Made by a program: the position numbers and the translations under genes
Assembly (NCBI GenBank): GCA_963575645.1
Contig: OY754466.1
Coordinates: forward strand, 8,100,001-8,164,000
DNA length: 64,000 nt
From: Xanthostigma xanthostigma
Taxonomy: Eukaryota > Arthropoda > Insecta > Raphidioptera > Raphidiidae
Direction: 5' to 3'
The notes under the pieces: model-generated
What the model was told of the DNA's origin: nothing
Seen by the model: only the letters and a program-made list of their open reading frames with translations
Databases searched by the model: none
Shown here: positions 9,486 to 20,816 of the stretch, piece after piece
Layout: every line of letters starts with the position of its first letter
Position numbering within the stretch: position 1 is the stretch's first letter

Positions 9486-11566
9486 TCGCACGTTGAAAAC
9501 AATAGTGACACTATATAAAAAAGTTGACTTTTCACCTTTTGTAAGATTCATGTTTTACTGCAAAAGTGTCACTATACGAAAATTTTTATTTCTCATAAAC
9601 CCACTTACTTCCTCTAGACTGAGCTAGTGTCACTTTATATTTTGAAAGAATTGCCCATGGTCATGACTGATATAACGACACTATTTTGATTGTGTCAAAG
9701 CAGTTGTTTGGTACGCACGTCGCTGTAAGTGAAAAAGTGACACATTTTGTTAAACGACAGTTTACTGCGATTATAGTCCGGGAGCTGTCGATCTAAAAAG
9801 CCCCCTCATATTGTGCATGCAATTTTTTTTATGTAAATTAATAGTTTAAAAGTATATAAACAAGAAACGCTTGGTTTGCGTTGATTTAAATAGCCGAAAA
9901 AATGTTTAAAAAAATTAATTATAAAAAAATGACATTAATGTTTCTCCTACATCACGGATATTGGTTGCTAGCATCCAATTTTACAAAAAATTTCGTGCTT
10001 TTTAAGAAAACATTCGCGCAAACCAATTTTTTTTGCCGAGAGAGTCAGGCAACCCTCTTAATGTTTGTGATGAGGGAGAAAATTTCACCGTCATTCGTAA
10101 CATAATTTTTTTTTTTTCATTTTATTCGTTTTAATGTGAATTTTAAGAATATGTAGGTTTGCGGGCTCTAAAATTGCCGGAAATACTCCGCAAACCAGTT
10201 TTAAATGCGCTAGCTCCAAGCTTATTTTCCACTAGTAATATTTAAATCAATAAATTTATATTAAAATAAATGTTTTTTGTAGAACTACTGTTGTTCCACA
10301 ATTATTATAATCTTGTTTGTTATATTAATATTGATTTTGTTTCTTACAAAATTTAATTTTTCTTTTTTTTTTATACATGATACAGTTGCTGCAGTGGAAT
10401 AACTTATAGAAATTTTTCTCTTTCTTTCTTCTGTACGCTTGAAATTTACCTGCATCTGCTATAGGGTATACATAATACTTTAAGACAGAGAAGAAGATAT
10501 AGAACCAAGAGAAAACAATCGATGGAATATTGATGATATTGATCTCGATTGTTGATAATAAATAAATTATGTTGGAGCATAAACTCGTGTCAATTATTTT
10601 AAATTTATTTGACTATTTAAACTGTCTAAAAAAAAATCCCTATTTTTCCTATGATCATATATATCCTTTCATAATTATAAATCTAAAAAAAAATTCAATA
10701 TTTAATTTTATATAACATTTATTTTAATATAAATTTATTGATTTAAATATTACTAGTGGAAAATAAGCTTGGAGCTAGAGCATTTAAAACTGGTTTGCGG
10801 AGTATTTCCGGCAATTTTAGAGCCCGCAAACCTACATATTCTTAAAATTCACATTAAAACGAATAAAATGAAAAAAAAAAAATTATGTTACGAATGACGG
10901 TGAAATTTTCTCCCTCATCACAAACTTTAAGAGGGTTGCCTGACTCTCTCGGCAAAAAAAATTGGTTTGCGCGAATGTTTTCTTAAAAAGCACGAAATTT
11001 TTTGTAAAATTAGATGCTAGCAACCAATATCCGTGATGTAGGAGAAACATTAATGTCATTTTTTTATAATTAATTTTTTTAAACATTTTTTCGGCTATTT
11101 AAATCAACGCAAACCAAGCGTTTCTTGTTTATATACTTTTAAACTATTAATTTACATAAAAAAAGTGTATGCACATATGAGGGGGCTTTTTAGATCGACA
11201 GCTCCCGGACTATTACAGTTGCTACAAAAATTAATGCAAGTAAGTAATACATAAAATGACACATTTTGTTTAGTGACACTTTTTGCAGTTGAAGTCTCCA
11301 ATTTACTGATTATAGGTTATGACAACAATGACACTAAACAAAAAATTATTGTAAAAAGGTCTTTTTTTAATAACTTTATTTTTAACATTGTGGTCAAAAA
11401 ATAAATTAAAACAATAATAAATTGTCTCATTATTAACAAAAGAATCTCTATAAGCAGTATTTTAATAGTAACTTTTTTAGGACAAAACAATAATATTAAA
11501 ACTAAAAAATGCTCTACTGTAAAATGTCATTTTTTACATAATGCCACTTTTGTTTTCAACGTGCGA
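9486..11566. mobile_element. outer inverted-repeat element rich in AGTGACAC motifs
   Basis: It starts TCGCACGTTGAAAACAA and ends with the complement (GTTTTCAACGTGCGA). Between these ends and the inner element, the 8-mer AGTGTCAC or AGTGACAC occurs repeatedly on both sides (for example near 9506, 9565, 9624, 9735, 11273 and 11327). The inner 1.4-kb element (9774-11212) is a later insertion, flanked by a TTA duplication. Confidence 0.65.
9774..11212. mobile_element. PIF/Harbinger-type foldback element with TTA duplication
   Basis: Terminal inverted repeats begin TAGTCCGGGAGCTGTCGATC and end with the complement. They are flanked by TTA at 9771-9773 and 11213-11215. A 3-bp TWA duplication is the hallmark of PIF/Harbinger transposons. 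The arms are about 480 bp each and nearly identical, so the copy is young. A 67-codon frame appears in both arms (9902-10105 and 10883-11086) only because the arms mirror each other. No transposase is present. Confidence 0.75.
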
Positions 11567-12540
11567 AATATTTTCTGCTCGATACTCGGTAAAGGGCCAG
11601 ACACATTGAATCTCGGCTTTCCTTACTCCAATGATTTCAAACTAGCTACGTCAACTTGGCCCCCGTCGACTTGTTTTTTTTTTTTAATTCTCCTCAAACT
11701 GACTAAATTAAAAAAGAAAGGTGTTTAACCGACTCACCTTTACTCTCGGCTCATATTATGTTCTATCGCTCAGGGCGCTATGATATTACACAGTTATAGG
11801 ATGCAATCTGACAGCTTTCGGCTGTTTAAATGCAATTTAATTGGTACCGGAAATGAGTGAAATAAAATCGAAGCACGAATGTAATGAATGGAAAACAGCT
11901 GATGAACGAGAACTGTCAGTTTTTTTAATGGAGTCGTCCCACATGTCAAAATTTGACAATTTTGAACAGTGCATGTTTTTTCCATACATAAACAAAAAAT
12001 TAAAAAAAAATAAGTATTTGAACAGTAAAAATAGAAATCTTTCTATTTTTCCTTAGTTTTGACATCTTTATTTTTTAATTTTTATTTTCATGGACATGAT
12101 TTCAATAATTAAACATTGAGAAATATTATATTGTTTGTGTTACTTATAAATTATAATTAATAATGGCGGTCCAGTCTATGGTCGCAATTCGATTGTAAAT
12201 GTATGAACGTATTCAATTATTTTCCATAATTATTAATTGTTGCGATTTTCTTTTTAAATAGAAAAAAATAATTAATAATATTGGTTTACAAAGACAATAC
12301 ATTTTCTTGCCCAACTTGGTTAGTACCAGTTCTACAACTAAACTGGGAACTTCCTTCATCCTTTAAAAACTGAAGATTAAAATATATATTTTTTTGTTAC
12401 AGGTGAGCCACTTTAAAGATACCTAATCATTTCGTGCCAAAAATTCGTAAGTAAGTTTTTAAATTCCATAAAATCACTTTGAAAAACAAAAAACCTGAAT
12501 ATATGGCTAATTTAAAACAAGTTTCATAATATATGAAATT
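11567..12540. other. anonymous sequence
   Basis: No exon or complete repeat was recognised. Short open frames at 11794-12056 on both strands are mutual shadows without domains. Confidence 0.4.
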
Positions 12541-12630
12541 AGCGGCCCGGCTTCGCTCGAATTTGTAGATTGCCACCGTTTTTCCGTCTATTTACGTTGC
12601 AATCCACGAAAAGCGCTTAACATTAAAATG
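12541..12630 (-). mobile_element. Helitron 3'-end fragment
   Basis: AGCGGCCCGGCTTCGCTCGA followed by AATTTGTAGATTGCCACCG is the same terminal block as at 7715 and 8125. The body is missing. Confidence 0.65.
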
Positions 12631-13430
12631 GGTATAGTAAGTTATCTTTAGAAGATAGACATATGCCATCGCGAACTTTTCTGTAGACCTATAAAAGAGG
12701 AACAATTCCACCAAACATTGTTTTGTTATATCTCAAAAGAATTAGGCAGCGTTTTCGATGAAAGCTTCCAGTCGGCTTGATTTTTTCCGACTAGAGTTAA
12801 CATCATATATATTAATACGCTAAGGTTAAAGATGTTTGCCTCCCTTTTTAGAAAACACCACACAATTTCTCCACATAAATTATATATCATTTTACAGATA
12901 ATTGCTTGCTCTACTGACATCGACAACTAAAAAATGTATTATTGCTTTTGTTTTTGTAAATTAATTAATTAACATCAACGCTGTAGTACGTCTGCCATCT
13001 GACGGCTATTATTTTGAAACAACGTCAACACTTCGATGTGTCATCTGACCTTCATATTGTAAATACTGCATACTGCTATCTGACGGGCAACGCTGAACAA
13101 CGTCACAGCAATGCTGCATGATGCCATCTGGCTTAGCTCAACGCTTTTGCTACTTGCGCCTCTATATGACAATTTTAGTAAAATATTTCATCGATCTGTC
13201 ATCTGAGCTTCATATTGTAATACAACAAAAAGAAGAACGTTATAAGCAGTGTGCAAAATTAGAAGCGAATTGAATACATGCAATCATATTTAAAAAAAAA
13301 ATTTGTAAAGTGATAATTATTATACTTATTTAGTGCGAATAATTCGCACAGGTCACACTAGTAAATAACAATTTTTGTTGCCTTATTTGTGGATATCTGA
13401 CGTTGAATTTAGACAACGCATCGTTCTGAG
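12631..13430. other. anonymous stretch with irregular CATCTGAC repeats
   Basis: Between 12988 and 13215 the phrase (T)CATCTGACNTTCATATTGTA and related ATCTGACGG words recur three or four times at irregular spacing. No gene was seen. Confidence 0.4.
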
Positions 13431-13489
13431 CAAGAAACGTACATTTTAACTAAAAAATTGATATTTGGCTTGTGATAAAAATAACGAGA

Positions 13490-13740
13490 TCGCGTTCCGC
13501 ACGCCACTGAACTGTTTCCGGGAACATTAACGTCGCGACGTCGTTGGCGTCCGGTTACAAGCGTCAATATTTAATGTACAAGGCGCCTTCGACGTTTATC
13601 TTGTCGACGGTCGACGTTCACTTTGATCTATTGTATAGTTTGATTGATATCGACTCGTCGAGACGTTGGGCGTTTGAGCGAGGTAGGTGACGTCACGCGG
13701 CGAGGCGCGGCCGCATTGCTAAAAGAACGTGTGAGGATTT
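13490..13740 (+). promoter_or_regulatory. CpG-rich block, candidate distal promoter/5' exon
   Basis: This is the most CpG-rich non-repetitive block upstream of RNF19. It contains CGTCGCGACGTCG, a full CRE palindrome TGACGTCA at 13688-13695 and a run of GCG/CGCGGCCGC. A splice-donor-like GAG/GTAGGT lies at about 13682. RNF19 needs an upstream non-coding exon, because its first coding exon starts at a splice acceptor (33094). Linking the two across 19 kb is inference. The block could equally be the promoter of another transcript or a repeat. Confidence 0.3.
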
Positions 13741-14576
13741 TCAAATTCTCTGGGCTTGATTGAACGAGCGAAGCGAGCGACTTTAACTAGACCGAACGAT
13801 TTTGTGGTCGAAACACTCTTCGTGAAAAGAGGCGCTTCAAAGTTTCGTAAATGAAGAAATGATTAGAAAAAAGCAAATGTAATGATTTACAGTGCTATGT
13901 TAACTTTTTGTCACTTTCTACCAAATTTAATGTCACATAAGTTAACGCGAGACAGAAAAATAACAGCGTCATTAGTGTTTTTTTTCTCTTCAATTTTGAC
14001 TCAATTTTAGTAAGATTTGCAAGCGCAAAGTCTGGGTTTTGTTGATTTGGTAGCTATGGCAATCATTTGCTGTATTTTTCGGACGATAAGATGCACCTCA
14101 AATTTATAAGATGATTTAAAAAAAAATATATTTTTAATGTTACTATTGGATTATAATTTTTATTTATTAACATAAATTTAGAGACGATTTAAAAAAAAAA
14201 AATTTTAATATTACCTTCGGACCATAAAACGCATCCATTTTTCTGTGTAAAAAGGTACGTCTTATAGTCCGAAAAATATGGTACACATTACAGAAAACCG
14301 TTCCACAAACACAAACCGTTAGGTAATCTCTAAAAGTTTGACCTAAGAATTTGACGAATACCTGCCTTGTCACTGGCGCTATCTGACGAATAAGAAAATG
14401 TTACCCCTCAATTCCAGGGCAAGATCTACATAGGGACTAATAGAGCTTAAGCCCTGGGCCCCCAAGTGTCACGGGTTCATAAAATGTTGATTTATTATCA
14501 TACACTTTTAATACTTTTGATAATGTGAAGTTGATTCGAATTAAGTAAATAGAGCAATTCTGATACTTGAAGACTA
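13741..14576. other. anonymous sequence
   Basis: No gene was seen. A short inverted pair around CGGACTATAAGACG/GGACGATAAGATGC (14078-14100 and 14250-14275) may be the ends of a small MITE. Confidence 0.35.
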
Positions 14577-14770
14577 TTGGAGGAAGTTTTTGAAAGAATC
14601 CGTGACAATAGAATCAATAAAAAGCAATACTGAATTTAAAGTTGCATTTATCACTAAACTTTGAAGATGGTACAAAGTGTACCGAAACGTTAGTGATAAA
14701 TGCAATTTTAAATTCAGTATTGCTTTTTATTGACCCTATTGCCATTGATTCATCCAAAAACTTCTTCCAA
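14577..14770. repeat. foldback element with hammerhead-like centre
   Basis: The arms (TTGGAGGAAGTTTTTGAA...GCATTTATCACTAA) pair with the right side. The centre, 14659-14700, reads TTGAAGATGGTACA, loop AAG, TGTACCGAAACGTTAGTG. A stem II-like hairpin followed by GAAA and CGUUA, with outer arms that would form stem I, resembles a type I hammerhead ribozyme. The first core base is U where active ribozymes have C, so this copy is probably inactive. Confidence 0.6.
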
Positions 14771-15650
14771 CACTTTTGATAATTTTTTGATGAATTTTGA
14801 CGATTTTGTGGGTGAACGAAATTTTGTATATATTTTGAAAATGTTTTGAATTATTTTATAGCATCATTTGTTAGGTCAGATCATCAACTTTCAACTCTAG
14901 ATGTGATTAAAAATTAATTTTAAACCCTATTTTAAAGTTTCATCTAACAAAAAAAATGGAACCCACTGCCAATAAGCCGTAGGCTCTGAAAAGCTCAATT
15001 CTCATTGACAAAAACAACGTTTATTGTCATAGAATACCTATATTTAACCGTTGCTATACACGGCGGATATTATCTAACAAAGCCGACGTCTTTAAGAAAC
15101 AACAGTATAGAGACGCCCTGAGGCTTCATCATTGCTCAGCAATTAATATGTGTGGCGCATGGACGACAGTAAAGTATACTTCAAGAGATCTGTGAATCAA
15201 TTCATTGTTGGTGTTTGTGCACTTTCTTTTGTTGAATAGGAACGATCGAACCGGATGTGATGTAACGAGCGTGTTGCGTAATAACTTTCACTCGACCTCT
15301 TAACAACTTACACAGTGACATGGTTATGTTGTGCAACACCGTCATAATTTTATTTTTCGACCTAAATGTTTTTCAAGTTGATAATTTAATTTATCACCCA
15401 AAATTCACTCCTGCTCGTAATTCACGCATCACTCGGCTCTTCTGTCTTGTTTTTTGTATTGCGAACAAAAAGTATATTTTGTTTTCTGGCGAAACTAAGG
15501 AAAACTTGAAAGCATCAGATGGTCGTGGATGAGTTTTGGAAAGAACCGGAGGAAGAATTGCTTCCTGTATTATCTTTGAAAATTCTAACCGCAAAACAGC
15601 AAAAGGTTATAATAATAATAATAAATTCCTTTAACTCCTAAGTGGAGCAT
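14771..15650. other. anonymous sequence
   Basis: Overlapping frames at 15320-15594 on both strands shadow one another. No domain, splice pattern or repeat boundary was recognised. Confidence 0.4.
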
Positions 15651-16090
15651 AGGGCTTCTACGAAAGTTTTCAATATAGTCCTATCCTTTGCCATATTTTT
15701 GACTTGAAGCCAGACAGTTCCTTGTTCCATAAATACTTCACGAACAGTTCTTCTCCAGGATATTTTTGGCCTTCCTCTTTTTCGATATCACTGTGGGTTC
15801 TAATCTAAGGCTCTCCCCGATATGTCATCTGTCTTTCGCAGCGTGTGTCCAATCCCATTCCATTTCCTACGCTCAGGGCTTCTACGAAAGTTTTCAATAT
15901 AGTTCTATCCTTAGCCATATTTTTGACTTGAAGCCAGACAGATCCTTGTTCCATATTAACTTCTTCACGAACAGTTCTTCTCCAGGATATCGTTGGCCTT
16001 CACTGTGAGTTCCAATCCAAGGCTCTCCCCGATCTGTCATCTGTCTTTCGCAGCGTGTGTCCAATCCAATTCCATTTCCTACGCTTTATG
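15651..16090 (-). mobile_element. LINE ORF2 C-terminal relic, tandemly duplicated
   Basis: Two direct copies of about 220 bp start with AGGGCTTCTACGAAAGTTTT at 15651 and 15875. Translated on the minus strand each gives a stretch like GRPKISWRRTVRE followed by VWLQVKNMAKDRTILKTFVE and an end near EALCS. This is the pattern of the extreme C-terminus of endonuclease-reverse transcriptase proteins of non-LTR retrotransposons. Only this tail is present and it has stops or frameshifts. The clade is not resolved. Confidence 0.65.
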
Positions 16091-16529
16091 GTTACACAGA
16101 TTTGTTCAAGACGTGCACGTTTCCAAAGTTTGTTCTTACCGTTTCACCTTACGGATTGTTCTAAGACATTTGCTTATGAAGATTTGCAGCAAAAGATTAC
16201 CTTGCGAATAATATCGGTTTCGATCTTTGGTTCTCATTTCCGGAATTTCGAGAAGAAATCCATATAATAACGTTCAAACTTGAAAATGTAATGAATTGTG
16301 ATCAAATTTAGACCACTCGGCGATCGCTATAGCTTGTGTAATTGTGGTGGCGTCATTGCTCGATTATTCCTTTGGCATTTTAACTTATATTCTGCTATTC
16401 CGGTTTTTGTTCACGATTGGAATTTTTACGAATCACAGTGCCGTGTTGACTTTATTTAATCGCCTCGGGAAAAATAGAATGATACAGACGTGGTGGAAAA
16501 TAACCGAAGATTCTTTGAACTTGATATTT
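16091..16529. other. anonymous sequence
   Basis: Open frames at 15993-16267 continue out of the LINE relic on its antisense strand and are not genes. Nothing else was recognised. Confidence 0.4.
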
Positions 16530-16730
16530 GTTAAGCAGTTGACTAAACTTGCAGCTTAGCGGCCTTCAAACAGCGGTCTTGAACATTTAATTAACTGGAC
16601 AGTGTTTTAATTAATCAACATTTAAATAAAGAAGTCAACTAAATCAGGTATTTGTTGAGCTGTTGACTCAACTTGCAACAGAGCAGTTCCCGAACAGTGG
16701 TCTCGAACATTTAATTAACTGAACGTTTGA
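16530..16730. repeat. tandem duplication, about 125 bp period
   Basis: The block GTTGACTAAACTTGCAGC...CTCGAACATTTAATTAACTG occurs twice (about 16535-16605 and 16660-16730) with moderate divergence. No coding capacity. Confidence 0.6.
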
Positions 16731-16739
16731 ATATTATAA

Positions 16740-16935
16740 TCTATACTAATATATAAAGCTGAAAAGTTTGTTTGTTTGTTTGGTTGAACGCCCTAATCTC
16801 AGAAACTACTGGTTCGAATCGAAAAAAAATTTTTTGTTGAATAGCCCATTTATCGAGGAAGGCTATAGGCTATAATATAATATCACGCTACGACGAATTG
16901 GAGCGGAACATCAATGAAAAATGTTGCAAGATGTA
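16740..16935 (+). mobile_element. Helitron 5'-end fragment
   Basis: It starts TCTATACTAATATATAAAGC and runs through TAGCCCATTTATCGAGGAAG to ATGTTGCAAGATGTATCTCA. It is the same start as the tRNA-Lys-carrying Helitrons at 8363-8970 and 19875-20511 but in plus orientation. It is cut off before the tRNA segment. Confidence 0.7.
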
Positions 16936-16996
16936 TCTCAAAATTAGGCCGTCCGACTCTGAAAGAGCAGAAAATTTCCTACAAAATAGTCCCATC

Positions 16997-17190
16997 TCCC
17001 GGAACTCTACCATCAATATTTCTAATTTTAATTTAGAGGTGAAAATAGGGCTAACAATTTTTTTTCTATTTTTTACATAGTTTTCAATATTTTCGTGTTT
17101 TTAGCTTGTATAAAAAATATAAAAAAAAATATTTAGCCCTATTTTCACCTCTAAATGAAAATTGGAAATATTGGTGGTAGAGTTCCGGGA
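16997..17190. repeat. small foldback element
   Basis: The arms TCCCGGAACTCTACCATCAA and complement continue through GAGGTGAAAATAGGGCTAA and complement, with a short AT-rich loop. The whole unit is about 194 bp. Confidence 0.75.
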
Positions 17191-18289
17191 AATTTGTGAT
17201 TTCAGATATCTGCAATAGTTTTTAAGATATTCGCAAAAAACCAAACCCCTCTTTTCTACTAAAATTTTTATAACTTTTGCGATTTTTTTGTCACCCACTT
17301 CAATTTATTTAAAAAAGTTTCTAGATGTCATTCCGAAACAAATGACACTATGATCATAATTTTCGGTCAAGGAGGATTGGAATTTATCAAAAAGATGCAT
17401 GTGAACTAGACTAATATTTAAACCAGAATTTTCGACATATTTTGACATCGTCTAGCATTTTTTGTTTGGGATTAATAAGAAATCTATATTGTCCGCGCGC
17501 GGACGAAGTCGCGGGCAAGAGGTAACTGTTTCATTAGACTGCAGACTGTCGAAGATGAAAGAGAATAAATTTTAAGAGCCTCTGAAAATTGACAATCCCA
17601 CACTGGGTAGCCTATAGGTCAACTAGTCCACTGTAAGATTTTTTTTAATATAACATTATTTATTACGATATCAAAACATCAAAGAAATATATACCCGCCA
17701 TATTTCCAGCATCAAACCGGTGTCGTATTCGCGAATTCGATATTATGATTGATGTCGTAAATAATTTACATCCATAAACAGGCCATAACCTTGAAGTTTG
17801 ATGTAATTTGATTTTTGAGCTTTAAGTTGTCGATTTTTAGTCTTTTTAAGGGCTTTGGGTCCAAGGTTGAAATTATTTTTTTCTAAGTCTCAGAATGAAA
17901 AAAAAAACGAATCCTTATAGCTCCGCACGTGAAACCGCGCCGCGGTTATCCGAACAATCAATTTGAATTTGAATATTTCGGTGGAGAAGTCAGGCGCTTT
18001 CAAAAAGCCTCAATTCGCGTGACGTTGTAATATATGCAAATCGGCACACATAAATGAAATCCGCCATTTACATAAATTTTATTGTAGGCCATTGCACCGT
18101 AGTGAAAAAACAAAGTTTGTTTAATCGCCTTGTTTTGTTCACGATGTCGAGTATTAATGAGCCTTTTTCATGAGAGCATAGTTCCTCCGATTATTCACAA
18201 GAGGCAGCACTTGCGACAAGGACAAACATTATTTATTTTTCATTTAACGACGTGTTATTTCAGTCATTATTGTATTAAATAACCTTTTT
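17191..18289. other. anonymous stretch with one Helitron-like end
   Basis: GCGCGGACGAAGTCGCGGGC at about 17498-17517 is a terminal hairpin type common at lepidopteran Helitron ends. Otherwise no gene or complete repeat was recognised. Confidence 0.4.
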
Positions 18290-18713
18290 CAGGGTGGCCA
18301 CAGACCTGGAATAACTAGGGAATTCAATGCAACCTGGAAATATCAGGGAAGTTTACAAAAAGTTCGTTCCAAGCAGCCGCGAACGGTAATAAAACCGTAC
18401 ACAGTCTTGTTACTGCGCAAGCCAGTCTTGCGCAGTATAGATTTTTGAGCTAGTGCGCAAATTAGTCTTGCGCAGTGACAAGACAGTGTATGGTTCTATT
18501 ACCGTTCACGGCTGCTTGGAACGAACCTAATGTATCAGGGAAAAATAGCATTTTGGAGTTTAAATTTTTTTTGTTGTTTTAACACTGCCTTCAGACTCGT
18601 AAAAAAGTTCTTCCTAGCTTTATGAATGCCTGATCATGGAAAAGTATAATGCATTTCCTGGAAAACATGGAATTATCAGGGAAATTTTAAATCATTCTCC
18701 TCAGGCCATCCAG
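18290..18713. mobile_element. CAGGGTGGCCAC-ended element with nested MITE
   Basis: It starts CAGGGTGGCCACAGACCTGG and ends near GGCCATCCAG. The interior phrases CTGGAAATATCAGGGAA and GGAATTATCAGGGAA are typical of a widespread insect repeat. A smaller MITE (18362-18527) sits inside. The terminal repeat is imperfect, so the boundaries are approximate. Confidence 0.5.
18362..18527. mobile_element. small MITE with TTCGTTCCAAGCAGCC ends
   Basis: A 166-bp palindromic unit with ends GTTCGTTCCAAGCAGCCG and complement, and an internal GTCTTGCGCAGT repeated in both orientations. A relative is nested at 21677-21815. Fragments at 31671-31750 and 50510-50646 share the GCGCAGTAGCTAAAACG core. Confidence 0.7.
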
Positions 18714-18879
18714 TTTTTAGAAAAAAATTGAAAGCATAAAGAAAACAAAAAAGAAATATCAGTATTGCAAAATTTTAGTGCGATCAATTGTTTCAAACCT
18801 TCTTGGTTTCCGGGCTTGTAGCCCGTGGTCCATATAGGTTTTTTTTACTACCTGACGTTTCCTCTACAACTGGGGTAGA

Positions 18880-19165
18880 CGTTATCAAAGGGCGAATGTC
18901 CTATAGGCGGCTCATAGGTAAGGAAGGATGTTTCCGTAGAGGGCTCTTCATATTTGCACATCAAACATCCTCCCAAAAGTTAGTTTCAATCCGCTCATCC
19001 GTTTGACCTGCATCGTGCTCACAAATAGACGCACAGAGTTTTTCCAAAAATATGTTTTTTTGGATTCGGGGGACCTCAAAACGAAAAGATATTCTAAAAT
19101 TTTGAAATGTGATTTTTGACCTTAACTAGTACCGTTCCCCACTTGTGGGTTGGAATGGTAAAATA
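18880..19165. repeat. interspersed repeat shared with 62280-62475
   Basis: The segments AGGGCTCTTCATATT, CAATCYGCTCATCCGTTTG, AACGAAAAGATATTNTAAAA and TGGGTTGGAATGGTAAAA occur in the same order at 62280-62475. Ends and class are not resolved. Confidence 0.55.
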
Positions 19166-19489
19166 TTTATGTGAGAAGTTTTAAAGGAGCGCTGAAGAAA
19201 CTCGTTAAAGAGGGGGCCGTGATTTAAAAAGTTGACGCACGACTGCTCTAGGTTATGATTAGTGTTAATTATATTAAATAAAACGTGTTCTTGGCGGTAT
19301 TAGCTGTCTACCGAATGGCCTTTACCAGTCGATAAAAGATACCAGGAAACGCCAGCCAGCGTCATTAACGCTGTCTTGTCTGGCTGCGATCTCGTATACC
19401 GTCCGCCAGTTTCGTAGACTAGAAGCAATGTATATGGTGAAGCTCCAAAGTTGATTTTAGACAGGATTTCCATAATAACTGGAAATTAA
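19166..19489. other. anonymous sequence
   Basis: No exon or repeat boundary was recognised. Confidence 0.35.
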
Positions 19490-19730
19490 AAGCTCGTGCT
19501 GGGTCGCTGAAAGGGTTGTCAAAAAATATATGCGTATATACATTCTTCTTCATATACAAAAGATAGCAAGAGTATGATATCGATCCTGCTTGAAAAATAA
19601 TTGATCGATTGAAACGATATTTTACTTAAACTGTGTATATACATGTACTTAGCATCGAGTTTCCACTTCGAAACAACGTCTTTCTACGTATTTTGATCAA
19701 AATTTGCCAAATTTGCCTCACGTACTTTGA
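19490..19730. repeat. fragment related to the 21263-22094 element
   Basis: It shares GTGCTGGGTYGC, AAGGGYTGTCAAAAAAT and TTTCCACTTCGAAACAACGT with the left part of the element at 21263. Only one end is present. Confidence 0.55.
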
Positions 19731-19874
19731 CTCTATAATATAACTAGCTGCTACCCGAGGCTCCGCACGCGGTTGACATGAAACGGGACGGCGACAACAG
19801 TAGTGGAGCCGTACCACAATGTTTATACACTTTGATGTTTTCGCCAGCAGTTTTTGCGTGCTATATAATATGCT

Positions 19875-20511
19875 ATAGCGGTCCCGCCCGGTTTCACCAG
19901 GGTGCAAAAGAACGAACGGAGAAGGAAGAGACATGAGTACGCACATTCATCTTAGTTTACCGAGATGAATGTTGTGTCCAAATTTCATGATGATCGGAGT
20001 TACCGTTCAAAAGTTTTTGTCGATAAAAAGCAGTAATTGGTCCCTATAGTTATACCAGTTTTCAAATGAGCTATTAATTAGATTTATTTAATTTTAATTA
20101 GTTGTAAATAAAATTAAAATAAATTTAAATGTAAGAAAGTAATGTAGAAAATAAAAAAAATTAAAAATTTATTCGCCCAACGTGGGGCTCAAACCCATGA
20201 CCCTGATATCAAGAGTCACGTATTCTACCGGCTGAGCTATTCGGGCTTCTGATGTGCTAGGCTAATATTGGTATATTTAGTTACGGCATTTCACCTAAAT
20301 AGAAGCTCATTTTTGAGATACATTTTGCAACATTTTTCATTGATGCTCCGCTCATATTGGTCGTAGCGTGATATTATATAGCCTATAGCCTTCCTCGATA
20401 AATGGGCTAACCAACAAACATTTTTTTTTTTTCAATTTGAACCAGTAGTTCCTGAGATTAGCGCGTTCAAACAAACAAACGAACTCTTCAGCTTTATATA
20501 TTAGTATAGAT
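19875..20511 (-). mobile_element. Helitron carrying a tRNA-Lys-like insert, copy 2
   Basis: On the minus strand it begins TCTATACTAATATATAAAGC and ends in a hairpin (CCTGGTGAAACCGGGCGG) followed by GACCGCTA. About 637 bp. It is collinear with the copy at 8363-8970, including AGATGAATGTTGTGTCCAAA and the tRNA-Lys-like segment. No Rep/helicase coding sequence, so it is non-autonomous. Confidence 0.8.
20174..20246 (-). pseudogene. tRNA-Lys(CUU)-like segment inside a Helitron, copy 2
   Basis: It is exactly 73 bases. The acceptor 5' GCCCGAA pairs with 6 of 7 bases of GTTGGGC. The D-arm is close to lysine tRNA but its 3' strand has decayed (GAAT for GAGC). The anticodon loop CTCTTGA contains CUU, and the T-arm GGGTTTGAGCCC is intact apart from one change. 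It is clearly derived from tRNA-Lys and flanked by Helitron sequence on both sides. The broken D-stem makes a functional tRNA unlikely. Confidence 0.7.
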
Positions 20512-20514
20512 TAC

Positions 20515-20816
20515 GTGTGAATTTTAAAATCATCCCCTATTTTACCCTCTTGGGGGATGATTTGGCAGAAACACTGAAATACGTAATCCTTTATTTCTTA
20601 CCAAAAGCCTAAATATGCATTTACATTTTCCGAACTTGAGAAATGATGGGTACAAACTTTCATCCCCTATTTCACCCCCTTTAGGTTTTTTGATACAAAA
20701 GGTATTCTATGTCCTTCCTCGGGATGCAATCTAACTCCTTGTCAAATTTTATCGAAATCTGTTCAGCGGTTTACGCGTGAAAGCGTAACAAACAAACAAA
20801 TTCACATTTATATTAG
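20515..20816 (+). mobile_element. non-LTR (RTE-type) 3'-tail fragment
   Basis: It ends with AAATCTGTTCAGCGGTTTACG, GTGAAAGCGTAACAAACAAAC and TTCACATTTATATTAGT, a 3' end common to insect RTE-type LINEs. No coding remnant was seen upstream. Family assignment is from the tail sequence alone. Confidence 0.45.

Noticed and set aside
9902-11086. Identical 67-codon frames at 9902-10105 and 10883-11086
   Set aside because: They are the two mirrored arms of one palindromic transposon. Duplication comes from the arms, not from selection on a protein.
20174-20246. Functional tRNA-Lys gene
   Set aside because: The D-stem 3' strand is broken and the copy is embedded in a Helitron found elsewhere with the same insert, so it is annotated as tRNA-derived.
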